From NCBI RefSeq assembly GCF_000970025.1, contig NZ_CP009528.1:2157168-2221167 (forward strand): DNA of 64,000 nt. Direction: 5' to 3'. This stretch comes from Methanosarcina barkeri MS. Lineage in GTDB: Archaea; Halobacteriota; Methanosarcinia; Methanosarcinales; Methanosarcinaceae. Under the pieces are notes generated by a model, which was given only the letters and a program-made list of their open reading frames with translations, did not search any database and was not told the origin of the DNA. Every line of letters starts with the position of its first letter. The stretch's first letter is position 1. A program made the translations under genes and the position numbers. This document shows positions 40,223-49,799 of this stretch, piece after piece.

Positions 40223-41824
40223 GTAACTATTCAGCCACTTATAAAAAAGTATGTTTTGGAGCAAAATGCTTCAATTCTCAGGCTAATAACGGCGCTCCCT
40301 TGAGCGCCGTTAGAATAGCATCCATAACATTCATTTCATTCTTTTTAATTGATGATATGTATGCCCTAATTCTGCAGAAAGCTACCGCTCCTTCTATACT
40401 TCGGAAAGTTCCCGAAATTTTCTGTTGTAGCTTCATCATTCTGATATCCCGCTCTGCTTGATTGTTATCAAACGCAACTCTCAGGTTATTAAGAAATTTC
40501 AGAATCTGTTCCTTGTGTACTATGAACCTATCAAGGAGATTCTTTGCTTTTGTTTGTGCTGTTCTTCCTCTCTTTTTGACCTGATCCTTTGAAGGATCAG
40601 GTGGTGGATTTTCTATAATTCCTTCTTGTATTATTGCGTCGTATATTTGCTCAAATTCTCGGACTTTTTCAGGATCTATTGGAATTTCCATCTCTCTACA
40701 TTCATCAGTATACTTCTTCATCTCACTGAGAAGTTCATTTATCTTTTTAGCCCATTGCTGCTCAAAACTCTCTTCAATCCCAGTAAGTTCCCGCTTAAGA
40801 TGAGCATTGCACAGGGCATGTTCACATCCATACTTGTTGTATGAAGAATATCCATCATGAACTGCTACTCCCTTGTATTGCGGAAGAAATCCCAGAGCAT
40901 CCATTGCTTCTGTCCCTCTTTTAGGATGAGGAAAATAATATGTCCACAAATTGTTTGAGACAACATGAAGCCACCATTTAGTCCCCAAAACTCTCATTCC
41001 TGTCTCATCACAATGGGCAGAATGGGAAGTTAATAGATGTTCCATAGCAGCTTTTTCGAAAGGTTCCAGGTTCTGGAAACATTCTTTTTCCGCTCTTCTT
41101 ATGGTAGCTGGGCTGATACGTATACCGTAGAAGTCCTCTACTAAATCACAAGTCCTTTCATATGGAAGCAATTGATAGTTCCTCAAATACAGCATCGAGG
41201 CTAAAAGACGAGGCCCATATTGAATCGGGAATTTTATAGACTCTGGAAAAGAACCTTTGTTAACTTTCCCGCAGTGAGGACACTTCTTGATTTCACAACG
41301 ATGTTCAGTATATATGATTTGCACAGGAGGAATTTCAATTTCTTGTCTGCGTTCATAATCCTGAACTTCAGTATTTTCAAGATGATGACCACAATTTTCG
41401 CAGCAGTCAGGAGAATGGCATATGATCTAATCAGGATTTTCAACCATTTCAAGAGTCTTTCCAGGATGACCTTTTTGGCCACCAACTTTTTTGCCGCTAC
41501 TCTTGCGGAGACCCTTAGGTTTAGGTTTTTCGTTACAAAAAACATCAGTAGAAGGAGGTTTACTGCTATTTTGGCTGTTTTGATTCAAACGAGACTCTAA
41601 AACCCTTACACGTTCTTCAAGTTCAGCAATCCGAGAATCTTGTTTCTCTATGATAGACTCAAGTCTCTGGATGACAGAAATAACTGCTTCAGGACCAGCT
41701 TCATAAATTTCAAGGATCTCTTCACGTGTAAGCATGATATTGAAAAAAGAAGGTTATTTTATATGCAATTTTTCCTCTTTCCGAGGAAAAATTGCTTTTA
41801 CCAAAGCTATGGCTGAATAGTTAC
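40223..41824 (-). mobile_element. IS66-type insertion sequence with 8-bp target duplication
   Basis: The element is 1602 bp. The left end GTAACTATTCAGCCA (40223-40237) is a perfect inverted copy of the right end (41810-41824). The 8-base sequence ttcaaatt flanks it on both sides (40215-40222 and 41825-41832), as expected for IS66. Only a single tnpC-type gene is present, without tnpA/tnpB. Confidence 0.95.
40278..41735 (-). CDS. IS66-type transposase with one in-frame UAG
   Basis: 486 codons from ATG 41735. The N-terminal coiled coil and linker (REEILEIYEAGPEAVISV; SQNSSKPPSTD; GGQKGHPGKTLEMVENPD) are followed by TAG at 41429-41427 and, in the same frame, IICHSPDCCENCGHHLE. The catalytic DDE part follows: HSAHCDETGMRVLG, VAVHDGYSSYNKYGCEHALC, and FDNNQAERDIRMMKLQQKIS. 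The stop aligns with a Glu codon in the remnant at 30479 (VEDPYEIICY). There is no other lesion, and the element has intact ends. UAG may be read as pyrrolysine in Methanosarcina, or this may be a nonsense mutation. Confidence 0.88.
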
Positions 41825-41997
41825 TTCAAATTTACCTTAGTCCCCATTTCGGTAAACGCTCTTCATTTATATAAAGTTATCCGTCAACCGAAGAATCTTA
41901 CAATTAACTACCATAAGTTGACATTTATTTATGATATTTTTTATACTGTGCGTAGCGATAAAATATTATAAATGAAAGATAGGTGTTTTCTGTCTTC

Positions 41998-43203
41998 ATG
42001 CATAAAAGTTCAAAACCTGAACTCCTTGTAGGTGTCAGGAATCTTTCAGGGCTTAAGGCCTGCTCAAGATATGCAGATGCTGTCTATTTTTCAACCGACA
42101 AGCTCAGCCTGAGGGCAAAAGCAAAAGAAATTACTCTGGAAACTCTTGCCGATTTCGTCTCTGAGGTAAAAACCAGAGGTCTCAAGGCCTATCTGGCTGT
42201 AAACTCGACAGTAAATGAGGACAGGCTTGGAGATGCATCAGATGTGATAGATGCAGCTTCGAATGCAGGAGTAGATGCAGTCATTGCCTGGGACCCGGCC
42301 GTAATTCTTAGGGCACGGAAAGCAGGGCTTAAAATTCACATCTCCACTCAGGCAAATATTACCAACCACGAAACTGCAAATTTTTACCGAAATCTTGGGG
42401 CCGAAAGGGTTATACTTTCAAGAGAGCTTTCCCTTGAAGAAATACGGAAGATAAGCCAGCAGACTGAGGTAGAAATCGAGACTTTTGTCCACGGTGCAAT
42501 GTGCATGGCAGTCTCAGGCCGATGCCATCTGTCAGCTTACGTTCTTGGTAAATCCGGAAATTGTGGAGAATGCACTCAGCCCTGCCGTTGGAAATGGGAA
42601 CTTCATGGGGAAAACGGGCTTGTTGCTACAAGCCTTGGAAAGTACCTTCTAAGTGCAAAAGACCTCTGTATGATAGAGTATATTCCAGAACTTCTTAAAG
42701 CGGGAATAGCTGCCTTTAAAGTGGAAGGGCGATTGCGGGACTCTGGATACCTTGAAATGGTTTCCCGTTGCTACAGGGAAGCTATCGACGCCTGCATAGA
42801 AGGAAACTATACTCCTGAAAAAATAGAGGTCTGGAGGCGTGAACTAGCTTCGGTTTATAACAGGGGTTTTTCAACTGGCTTTTACTTTGGGGTTCCAGGC
42901 CTTGAAGGCTTTTCTCCCGAAAAAGATATGAATGTCTCGGAAAAACAACGCAGAGCTGTGGGAATTATTGAAAATTATTATACGAAACAGCAAGCTGCAG
43001 CCGTCAGGATTCTCGAAGAAGGAATTTCGGTTGGAGACGAGATCGTAATTGAGGGAAATACAACTTATTTGAGGCAGCAAGTTCGTTCCCTTATGAAAAA
43101 AGGTGAAACTGTGACAAGGGCTGAAAAAGGAGATACGGCTGGCCTTGCCGTTGAAGGGACTGTTCGAAAAAATGACCGAATTTTCATAATACAATTAAAA
43201 TAA
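41998..43203 (+). CDS. Peptidase U32 family protein
   Basis: 401 aa from ATG 41998 (MHKSSKPELLVGVRNLSG); a GTG at 41983 is also in frame. The TIM-barrel N-terminal domain and U32 signature ETFVHGAMCMAVSGRCHLSA are clear, followed by GECTQPCRWKW with cysteines that in relatives bind an iron-sulfur cluster. Bacterial relatives include TrhP (tRNA hydroxylation) and YegQ/RlhA (rRNA hydroxylation). A role in RNA modification is therefore more likely than proteolysis. The gene is divergent from the IS66 element, with A+T-rich leader. Confidence 0.9.
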   Translation: MHKSSKPELLVGVRNLSGLKACSRYADAVYFSTDKLSLRAKAKEITLETLADFVSEVKTRGLKAYLAVNSTVNEDRLGDASDVIDAASNAGVDAVIAWDPAVILRARKAGLKIHISTQANITNHETANFYRNLGAERVILSRELSLEEIRKISQQTEVEIETFVHGAMCMAVSGRCHLSAYVLGKSGNCGECTQPCRWKWELHGENGLVATSLGKYLLSAKDLCMIEYIPELLKAGIAAFKVEGRLRDSGYLEMVSRCYREAIDACIEGNYTPEKIEVWRRELASVYNRGFSTGFYFGVPGLEGFSPEKDMNVSEKQRRAVGIIENYYTKQQAAAVRILEEGISVGDEIVIEGNTTYLRQQVRSLMKKGETVTRAEKGDTAGLAVEGTVRKNDRIFIIQLK

Positions 43204-43741
43204 GTGAATTAATGTATTGTATTTAAAGAAATAAATATCATATTTAAAATAATAAAACAGTATCTATATATTGGATTCTCCCTATACGGGTAGCAAATTA
43301 CAGGAAAGAAAAAATTACGGGAAAAAGGTAATTGCAGGAAAGAATTTCTTTATCTTATTCCGGTAATGCTCTCGGTCGGCTGGATACTTTTTATCGGTAA
43401 AAATGCTCTCAATTGGCTGGATACCTTTTATCGGTAAATAATCTTATCTGTTTACCTTGGTCAATGGGCTAGACCTTCGTCCGGGTAAACTGTCCCGATT
43501 AATTTCCGATTTTCATATCGATAAGTAACTCTGATTGAAATGATCGATAAGTACACTCTGATTGAGATGATCGATAAGTAACTCTGATTGAGATTATTCT
43601 TTAAAAACAATGTTCTTTATTAGCAATTCTCTGACTGATAAACAGTATTTTGCTCCGCAATAAAAGCAGGTAAGACTTACTTCCTTACTGAGTGAGAAAA
43701 TATTTCCTGTTTATCTCGGAGTCAGTAGTATAGGTGATACT
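43204..43741. repeat. Intergenic region with two tandem repeat arrays
   Basis: The first array is two 37-bp copies (43364-43438; ggctggatac...ttatcggtaa). The second is three 26- to 27-bp copies (43518-43594; tcgataagtaactctgattg). The remaining sequence is the mch leader. No gene is supported. Confidence 0.85.
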
Positions 43742-44707
43742 TTGATAAGCGTCAACGAAATGGGATCAAACGTCATTGAAGAGATGCTCGACTGGAGCGA
43801 AGACCTGAAAACTGAAGTACTCAAGCTCAATAACGGGGCTACGGTTATTGACTGTGGAGTTAAAGCCGAGGGTGGATATGAAGCTGGAATGTACCTCACA
43901 AGGCTCTGCCTGGCCGACCTTGCCGATCTCAAATACACTACTTTTGACCTGAATGGTCTCAAATGGCCTGCTATCCAGATAGCTACTGACAATCCAGTAA
44001 TTGCATGTATGGCTTCGCAATATGCAGGCTGGAGAATTTCTGTAGACAATTATTTCGGAATGGGTTCGGGTCCTGCACGTGCCCTTGGCTTAAAGCCTAA
44101 AGAGCTCTATGAGAAAATCGGGTATGAAGATGACTTCGAAGCTGCAGTCCTGGTCTTGGAGTCAGATAAACTCCCTGATGAGAAAGTTGTGGAATATATT
44201 GCAAAACACTGCAGTGTAGACCCTGAAAACGTAATGATTGCTGTCGCTCCTACTGCCTCTATTGCCGGTTCTGTCCAGATCGCTGCCCGCGTTGTAGAAA
44301 CCGGGATCCACAAATTTGAGTCTGTTGGTTTTGACATCAACTGCATTAAAAGCGGATATGGGGTTGCACCAATTGCTCCTGTTGTCGGAAAAGATGTACA
44401 GTGCATGGGCTCGGCTAATGATTGCGTGATCTACTGCGGCGAAACCAACTATACAGTCCGTTTCGATGGGGAACTTGCCGAACTTGAGGAGTTCGTGAAG
44501 AATGTGCCGTCCACAACTTCCAGAGACTTTGGAAAGCCTTTCTATCAGACCTTCAAAGAAGCAAACTTTGATTTCTTTAAGGTTGACGCAGGCATGTTCG
44601 CTCCTGCCAGACTTACAGTAAACGACCTTAATAGTACAAAAACAATTTCTAGCGGCGGGCTTTATCCGGAAATCCTACTCAAGTCCTTCGGGATCATGAA
44701 TGTTTAA
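43742..44707 (+). CDS. mch: Methenyl-tetrahydromethanopterin cyclohydrolase
   Basis: 321 aa enzyme converting 5,10-methenyl-H4MPT to 5-formyl-H4MPT (EC 3.5.4.27) in the C1 pathway of methanogenesis; in Methanosarcina it works on tetrahydrosarcinapterin. Seen: [20 protein letters not shown] at the start, [55 protein letters not shown] and [20 protein letters not shown]. The start is TTG at 43742, chosen because AGGTGAT lies four bases upstream and the N-terminus fits. It is a single gene with T-rich terminator sequence following. Confidence 0.97.
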   Translation: MISVNEMGSNVIEEMLDWSEDLKTEVLKLNNGATVIDCGVKAEGGYEAGMYLTRLCLADLADLKYTTFDLNGLKWPAIQIATDNPVIACMASQYAGWRISVDNYFGMGSGPARALGLKPKELYEKIGYEDDFEAAVLVLESDKLPDEKVVEYIAKHCSVDPENVMIAVAPTASIAGSVQIAARVVETGIHKFESVGFDINCIKSGYGVAPIAPVVGKDVQCMGSANDCVIYCGETNYTVRFDGELAELEEFVKNVPSTTSRDFGKPFYQTFKEANFDFFKVDAGMFAPARLTVNDLNSTKTISSGGLYPEILLKSFGIMNV

Positions 44708-44715
44708 AGGGTAAA

Positions 44716-44875
44716 TAACTTTTTAATTTCTTTTATTTTCTTCCCAATTTTTTAACTTTGTTTTTACTTCTCCTTACTTCTCTTTTTCATTTTTTTTCAT
44801 TTTTTTTCATCTCTTTTTACTTTTTAATTTCTAAATTCTTTTCTTTTTCAGTCTTTAAATTTTTTAATTTTATAT
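44716..44875 (+). terminator. Oligo-T terminator region after mch
   Basis: Several runs of 5 to 8 T residues follow the mch stop (ttttttttcattttttttca), as is typical of archaeal intrinsic termination. The rest of the gap 44708-45066 contains no gene. Confidence 0.7.
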
Positions 44876-45066
44876 TTATTGTTCCTGGTGATAAATGCAA
44901 TTTTTTTCCAGATTCCCCAATTTAAAACGCTGTTAACATCATCTATTTAAGTAAATGCCTCCAATCCTACTGTAAAAATATAATGCTATAAAAAAAATGT
45001 CATAACGAAATGTTATGATAAATTGGTCATAAATAAAATTTTACTGAAAGTTTAAGGAGAGATTCA

Positions 45067-45534
45067 GTGCCAATAATAAACACTTCACAGGGAGTAGGAG
45101 GCATCCTGAACAGCTTCAGGAGCCTTGTCAAAGACGCAAAAAAAATTACTTTTGTGGGAACTCCAGGGTTCTGCACACCTTTTGCCGAACTTATCGGTTT
45201 TGTAGTCAGGGACCGGGAACTTGCTTTTATTTCCAGCGCTGATTTTGAGAAAGCCAGGTCTATCTATATGGATCATGAAGGCATGCAGCTTGGAGATCTT
45301 ACAGATAAACACGCTGATGTTGTTGTCCTTCTTGGAGGACTTTCGATGCCAAAGATAGGGATTAGCCCTGAAAAAGCAAAAGAAGTTGCAAGTAAAATCC
45401 TTGAAGGCTCTGAGAAAGGAAAAATTATCGGAGTCTGTTTCCAGTCTGCATTCATGCAGCAGAAATGGGACGAAATAATAAATTTTGAGTATATCATCAA
45501 TGCTGATCTGGCAGTTGAGGTACTGCAAGTCTGA
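45067..45534 (+). CDS. DUF2124 family protein
   Basis: 155 aa, start GTG at 45067 with AAGGAGAG upstream. A Rossmann-like alpha/beta fold is suggested by KKITFVGTPGFCTPFAELIG and DVVVLLGGLSMPKIGISPE; also GKIIGVCFQSAFMQQKW. Matches the methanogen-specific DUF2124 family from memory. Function unknown. Located between mch and a CMD-like gene on the same strand but separated by terminators. Confidence 0.85.
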   Translation: MPIINTSQGVGGILNSFRSLVKDAKKITFVGTPGFCTPFAELIGFVVRDRELAFISSADFEKARSIYMDHEGMQLGDLTDKHADVVVLLGGLSMPKIGISPEKAKEVASKILEGSEKGKIIGVCFQSAFMQQKWDEIINFEYIINADLAVEVLQV

Positions 45535-45584
45535 AAGATTCTGAAGTCTATTTTCAGGAATTTTTGAGACTTCCAGGCAGAAAA

Positions 45585-45712
45585 ATTTCCTTTTTACTTC
45601 TTTTTACATATCCTTACTTTTTTTATATTTCCTTACTTTTTTTATATTTCCTTTCTCTTTTTACATATCCTTCCTCTTTTTACATATCCTTCCTCTCTTT
45701 ATTTTCCAAATT
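45585..45712 (+). terminator. T-rich terminator region with repeats
   Basis: About six T-rich units (ctttttttatatttcctta; tctttttacatatccttcc) follow the DUF2124 stop. They combine an oligo-T archaeal terminator with short tandem repetition. Confidence 0.65.
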
Positions 45713-45763
45713 CTGTAAATTTTCTAATAAGATAGAATTATATCTAATCCTGACTTATGACAT

Positions 45764-46132
45764 ATGATAATTATGGAAAAAGCGGTTAAAGAAGCCAGGG
45801 AATTAAAAGGGTTTATGCCCAGGTCTATTGAATATGCCGGACAGATAAACGAAGATTTCGCCGAAGGGATAGCAGGCTTTTATAAAGCCATCTGGAGTGA
45901 AAGAGAAGGCGGGCTTTCTATGAAATATAAGCATTTAATAGTCTTTGCTATAGCCTGCTCAACCAACAATATCCAGAGCGCGGTCAAAATCCTCGCAAGA
46001 CTTCATAAATTCGGAGCCACCAGAACCGAAATTAACGATGCCATGATGCTTGCGGCCTGGACAGGTGGAATCCAGCACTTTACGGATTTCAGTGAAGCAG
46101 TACTTAAAGAGATGGATAGATTAGGTTATTAA
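45764..46132 (+). CDS. Carboxymuconolactone decarboxylase-like (AhpD fold) protein
   Basis: 122 aa all-helical CMD domain (MKYKHLIVFAIACSTNNIQS, HKFGATRTEINDAMMLAAWTGG). In redox-active AhpD-like members the motif is CxxCxxxH; here it reads C-S-T-N-N-I-Q-S, so the second cysteine and the histidine are missing. Peroxidase or disulfide activity is therefore unlikely. Start ATG at 45764; MEKAVK three codons on is an alternative. Function unknown. Confidence 0.88.
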   Translation: MIIMEKAVKEARELKGFMPRSIEYAGQINEDFAEGIAGFYKAIWSEREGGLSMKYKHLIVFAIACSTNNIQSAVKILARLHKFGATRTEINDAMMLAAWTGGIQHFTDFSEAVLKEMDRLGY

Positions 46133-46294
46133 TTTTATAAAAACACACTCATTCAAGTATTTTTCTTTAATTTTTTGAGGGTTTTTCTGAAGAATTTATG
46201 AGACTCTAAGGCTAATCCCCGTCATTTTAATGTTGGAAAACACATTTTATGAGACTGAAAATGCATTTTACACAATCCAGATGTCTATCAAAAA

Positions 46295-46936
46295 ATGGCC
46301 TTTGTAGATAGAAAATTGAATTATCCAACGAAAATGAGTAATCCAAAGCAAATGAATTATCCAACGAAAATGAATAATCCAAAGCAAACGAATTATCCTG
46401 CGAAAATGAATAATCCAAAGCAAACGAATTCTCAAGTTCTTTTTAGGGAGGTTCAAAAAATAAGCCAGATATGGGTCTGGCTCATTATTGCGATCCCTGT
46501 TGTTTTTTCATGGTATGGAGCTTATCAGCAGCTTTTACTTAGGAAACCTTTTGGAAATAACCCGGCTCCTGACTGGATGATGTTTCTTTTACTTTTAGTC
46601 TTTGGCGTTCTTTTCCCTGTTTTTTTCTATTACATAAAGCTGGTTACTGAGGTCAGGAATGACGGGATATATGTTCGCTTTTACCCTTTTCATCGCTCAT
46701 TCAAAAGATTTCCGTTTGAGAGTATTCAAAATTACAAAGCTCTAACCTATAACCCTATTAGAGATTATGGAGGCTGGGGTATACGCTATGGATTAAAGGG
46801 AAACGCCTATAATATGGCAGGTAACAGGGGTGTACTTTTAGAATTTACAGACGGGAATAAAATGAAAAAGCTAATGATTGGATCCCAAATCCCGGAAAAA
46901 CTCGCTGAAGCTATTAGAAAGGCTAATGAAAAGTAA
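46295..46936 (+). CDS. DUF6141 membrane protein with N-terminal repeat
   Basis: 213 aa. Residues 10-50 are a low-complexity tandem repeat (NYPTKMNNPKQ units) encoded by a 30-bp DNA repeat at about 46322-46431. The conserved part starts at VLFREVQKISQIWVW, with two membrane helices (about 60-80 and 95-118) and a cytoplasmic PH-like beta domain (TEVRNDGIYVRFYPFHRSFK). A paralogue lies at 47441. The true start may be a later ATG within the repeats (for example MNNPKQTNS), in which case the repeat is leader sequence. Function unknown. Confidence 0.78.
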   Translation: MAFVDRKLNYPTKMSNPKQMNYPTKMNNPKQTNYPAKMNNPKQTNSQVLFREVQKISQIWVWLIIAIPVVFSWYGAYQQLLLRKPFGNNPAPDWMMFLLLLVFGVLFPVFFYYIKLVTEVRNDGIYVRFYPFHRSFKRFPFESIQNYKALTYNPIRDYGGWGIRYGLKGNAYNMAGNRGVLLEFTDGNKMKKLMIGSQIPEKLAEAIRKANEK

Positions 46937-47440
46937 AAAATGTGATACGGGGCATTAAAAAGGTTAAATGTAGCGCTATATAAGAGTACAACAAAGCTCT
47001 TGAAAAAGGGTGTTAAAAAGCAATCTTTTATTAATCCATTTTGTTCTTTATTGTCTCGTGAACTACTATTCTCTATCGTTTTTGACTTTTAATAATAATT
47101 GTCGTTTTTTTACACTCTTACTATTCTCAAACTTTTAAATTAAAAAATATATACAACTTCTCATTTTTTTCGGAAGGTTTATTACTCAGTTTTTATAGAG
47201 AAAATCAGGAACATTTTCTACTACACACCCCTGCTCCAATACTGAGTAGGTATACTGGTATCTAAATAATACTATAAAATTGAAAAGAATTCGGTCGTGT
47301 GTACGAACACTATATGCAGTTCAATTAGTAGCCATAATATAAATTTCAGCACTATTAAGATGCCTGCTAGCCACGACAATCTAAGGTAAGTCTACGGTTA
47401 AAACACAAATAAATTAGGCACATCTCAAGGACGGAATTTT
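46937..47440. other. Intergenic region
   Basis: No gene is seen. A+T-rich with a TATA-like stretch near 47140-47160 upstream of the second DUF6141 gene. Confidence 0.45.
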
Positions 47441-47935
47441 GTGAAACAGCCGAAAGCAGACGTAATTTTTAGGGAAGTACAGGATCTGCGGAACAATTTT
47501 TTCCTGGTTTCGGTCCTTTATCCTGCGCTCCTACTCTGGTATATCGAAATCCATAGTCTTATTTTTGGAAGACCTGCAGGAATCAATAACATCCCTGAAA
47601 CATACCTGTTTGCTCTCTGGATTGTCTTTGGGTTATTTTTCCCTTTTATGTTGTACTGTACAAAGCATATAACTGAAGTGAGAAGTGATGGAATATACGT
47701 TCGCCTGGTACCCCTGAATCTGTCTTCCAAAAAGATCCCTTTACATGTAGTGGAGGACTGCAAAATTAAGGTTTATGACCCTCTCACGGGAAAAGAATCT
47801 GATGTATCACAGTTTTCCAAAAAAGTTAGCCCGGTTGTAATCCTCAAACTTATTTCAGGAGAAAAAATGCTTCTGAGCTCCAGGAAACCTGAAGAACTCT
47901 GTAGTGCAATCAAGCAGGCTACAGCAGAATACTGA
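47441..47935 (+). CDS. DUF6141 membrane protein, paralogue 2
   Basis: 164 aa starting GTG at 47441. It aligns with the previous DUF6141 gene over its whole length: DVIFREVQDLRNNFFLVSV, two membrane helices (about 20-40, 55-75), TEVRSDGIYVRLVPLNLSSK and a C-terminal KLISGEKMLLSSRKPEELC. It lacks the N-terminal repeat of its neighbour, which supports a short start there. Function unknown. Confidence 0.82.
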   Translation: MKQPKADVIFREVQDLRNNFFLVSVLYPALLLWYIEIHSLIFGRPAGINNIPETYLFALWIVFGLFFPFMLYCTKHITEVRSDGIYVRLVPLNLSSKKIPLHVVEDCKIKVYDPLTGKESDVSQFSKKVSPVVILKLISGEKMLLSSRKPEELCSAIKQATAEY

Positions 47936-48057
47936 GAATTCCCGCTTTGCGAGTTTCTGTCTTTGAGATTACTGCTTTGCGAGTTTCTGCTTTATAATTC
48001 TTGCTTTGATAATTACTGCTGTCCAGGGATAAATACTAAATATTTTTAGCTTTAACC

Positions 48058-48266
48058 GACCTTCCGCAGATGTCTTGAAAAAAAAGAACATTTTTCTAGC
48101 TATCGTTTTTGTTCATTTGCTCAATAATTTCCAATTATTATCTCAACTAAAACTTCCGGAAATAAAGGTTAGAAGCTTTCAATGAAGTTTGAATATTCAG
48201 AGTAATTTTCAGAAAAAACGATAGCCAGAAAAATTGTGAAAATTAAATGGACATCTACGGAAAGTC
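48058..48266. mobile_element. Long-inverted-repeat element (about 209 bp)
   Basis: The left arm 48058-48112 (gaccttccgcagatgtct to tagctatcgttttt) pairs imperfectly with the right arm 48211-48266 (aaaaaacgatagccagaaaa to ggaaagtc). It has no coding capacity. The shape is that of a MITE or a long hairpin. Confidence 0.75.
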
Positions 48267-48331
48267 AGCTTTAAATTTTTTTCGCTATCTCTTTCAGGAT
48301 AAAACATCATTAATTTCATATCAACTAATTA

Positions 48332-48467
48332 GTCGAGCTGATCCCAAAACTCAAAATTGCTTCTCTGAATCCTGTATTCCGAACAATCAATCAAGTTTCT
48401 GATCATGAAAACAATCCTGAAAATTCTTGATGATTAAGAACGAAATGACTTTTGGGATAGGCTCGTC
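48332..48467. mobile_element. Short inverted-repeat element (about 136 bp)
   Basis: The ends gtcgagctgatcccaaaact and, inverted, gacgagcctatcccaaaagt agree at about 18 of 22 positions. Non-coding, directly following the element at 48058-48266 and ending 44 bases before the stop of the minus-strand gene at 48511. Confidence 0.65.
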
Positions 48468-48510
48468 CATAAAAATTGTGTAGCCTTGAAAGGCTATTTA
48501 AGCAGACAGC

Positions 48511-49155
48511 TTATTTTTCAATTGTGTTCAATAATTCATCCTGACTGACAGTTTTATCAGGTCTTACAGCTTTCCAATCATCAGTCAATGTGAACTTACC
48601 TTGCATACACCCTGTAACTCTGAGATGTTTTGGCTCAATGTTACTGGTACCTATAGTAACATCTTTCGTCAAAAAAAGTAGAACTTTTTCACCTGGTTTG
48701 AATGTTGGTTCATAATCAGTTTCTAAAGTATCATTTCCTACTGTTCCGCCATCTAGTCTCACTGTGATCTCTTTAGCTGACGATGGGTTTTTGAGGTATT
48801 TCTCTACGCTTATGGTGATATCTGTGTAGATAAGATTCTCCAGGCTAAATGAATCAATACCATCAGGCCTTTTTCCATTGATAGAATTCCATTTGCTTGG
48901 ATTTATTTCCTTCACTGTACCTATTACAATCGTATCAGAGTAGTTACTTAATTCTTCAGAACCTAGTAATGGAAGTGATGCACTGGATTTACTATATAAC
49001 GGCATATCATTATTTGCAAGCTTAGTGTCTTGTGAAGGACGATTTGTAAGTTTAACACCATCCTGTTAGCCTGACAACGCTAAAGCACTTAACATTATCA
49101 ACGTAACTGCTCCAATAAAAACGATCATATATTTTATGTTCTTATTCATTGTCAT
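48511..49155 (-). pseudogene. Secreted protein interrupted by TAA after its signal peptide
   Basis: 215 codons from ATG 49155. A signal peptide (MTMNKNIKYMIVFIGAVTLI...LSALALSG) is followed by TAA (49068-49066) at codon 30; the frame then stays open to 48511 with DTIVIGTVKEINPSKWNSIN and EKVLLFLTKDVTIGTSN. The body resembles secreted Methanosarcina proteins of unknown function. It starts six bases after the end of the metalloprotease pseudogene, so the two once formed an operon. Internal ATG (49005) could give a protein without a signal peptide, which would be pointless for a secreted protein. Confidence 0.75.
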
Positions 49156-49161
49156 CACCCT

Positions 49162-49799
49162 TTAAGGATAAATATGTTTGATTCCTGCTATATCATCTGA
49201 GGTAAGAGTTCTCTTCTTTATTTCGTTGCTACTTGTCCATTCATACATTGTTTTCTCAGAATCTCCAGAATCGTATAAGTCGTACAATGTTAACCAGTGC
49301 CCAAATTCGTGAGCAGCAACACTCTGCACGTCGTATTTACCTGATTCTCCACTTGATGCTGTTGACCAAGGATAATAGGTATTAAAATAGGTTACATAAC
49401 GTGTATTATAATTACCAGTATGGTTTGGAACAGATAGTCCTAGATATGTTGCTCCAGCATTTGTGCAGTATATCCTATTGTCAGTTGTAGTTGCCATCCC
49501 CCATTTGAAGGTAAACGCTGCACCTGCATTATTCCACGCAGTTGAGCCTGCCTTTATAGCAATTGATCAAGAACTTGGAATTGAAGAATCTATAGTCACG
49601 CCTGTAATTGTTGCAGCAAAAATCTCATTGTATCTCATTTGAGCAGTTGCATTATTTAGCCTCGTGACTATAGCTTAGGAACTACGTAATTTCCGCCCCA
49701 TTTATATCCACTATATGAATACGCCGATGCCGGAGCTGTAATATTTACCAGAAATATGATTAATAGCATTGCTCCAATTATTCATTTACCATATTTCAT
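49162..49799 (-). pseudogene. Matrixin-like metalloprotease broken by a MITE
   Basis: From ATG 49799 the frame reads MKYGK, TGA, then a signal-like IIGAMLLIIFLVNITAPASA and YSYSGYKWGGNYVV, where MITE copy C is inserted (49591-49672). Beyond it the frame continues with DSSIPSS, a second TGA, and AGSTAWNNAGAAFTF. The catalytic domain is intact: SVAAHEFGHWLTLYDLYDSG (HExxH zinc motif) and a downstream TMYEW Met-turn. Both TGA codons stand where Trp would fit. Secreted zinc proteases of this kind cut extracellular proteins; this copy cannot be made whole. Confidence 0.82.
49591..49672. mobile_element. IS630-linked MITE, copy C
   Basis: 82 bp from TATAGTCACGCCTGTAATTG to GCCTCGTGACTATA, with perfect 10-bp ends TATAGTCACG/CGTGACTATA. 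It interrupts the metalloprotease pseudogene. Confidence 0.92.

Noticed and set aside
46227-46456. Repetitive minus-strand frames (DYSFSLDNS; LLWIIHFRW)
   Set aside because: Produced by the 30-bp repeat inside the DUF6141 gene region; not a protein.
49180-49799. TGA codons in the protease gene as recoded Trp or selenocysteine
   Set aside because: The gene also carries a MITE insertion, and Methanosarcina is not known to use TGA this way; pseudogene decay fits better.
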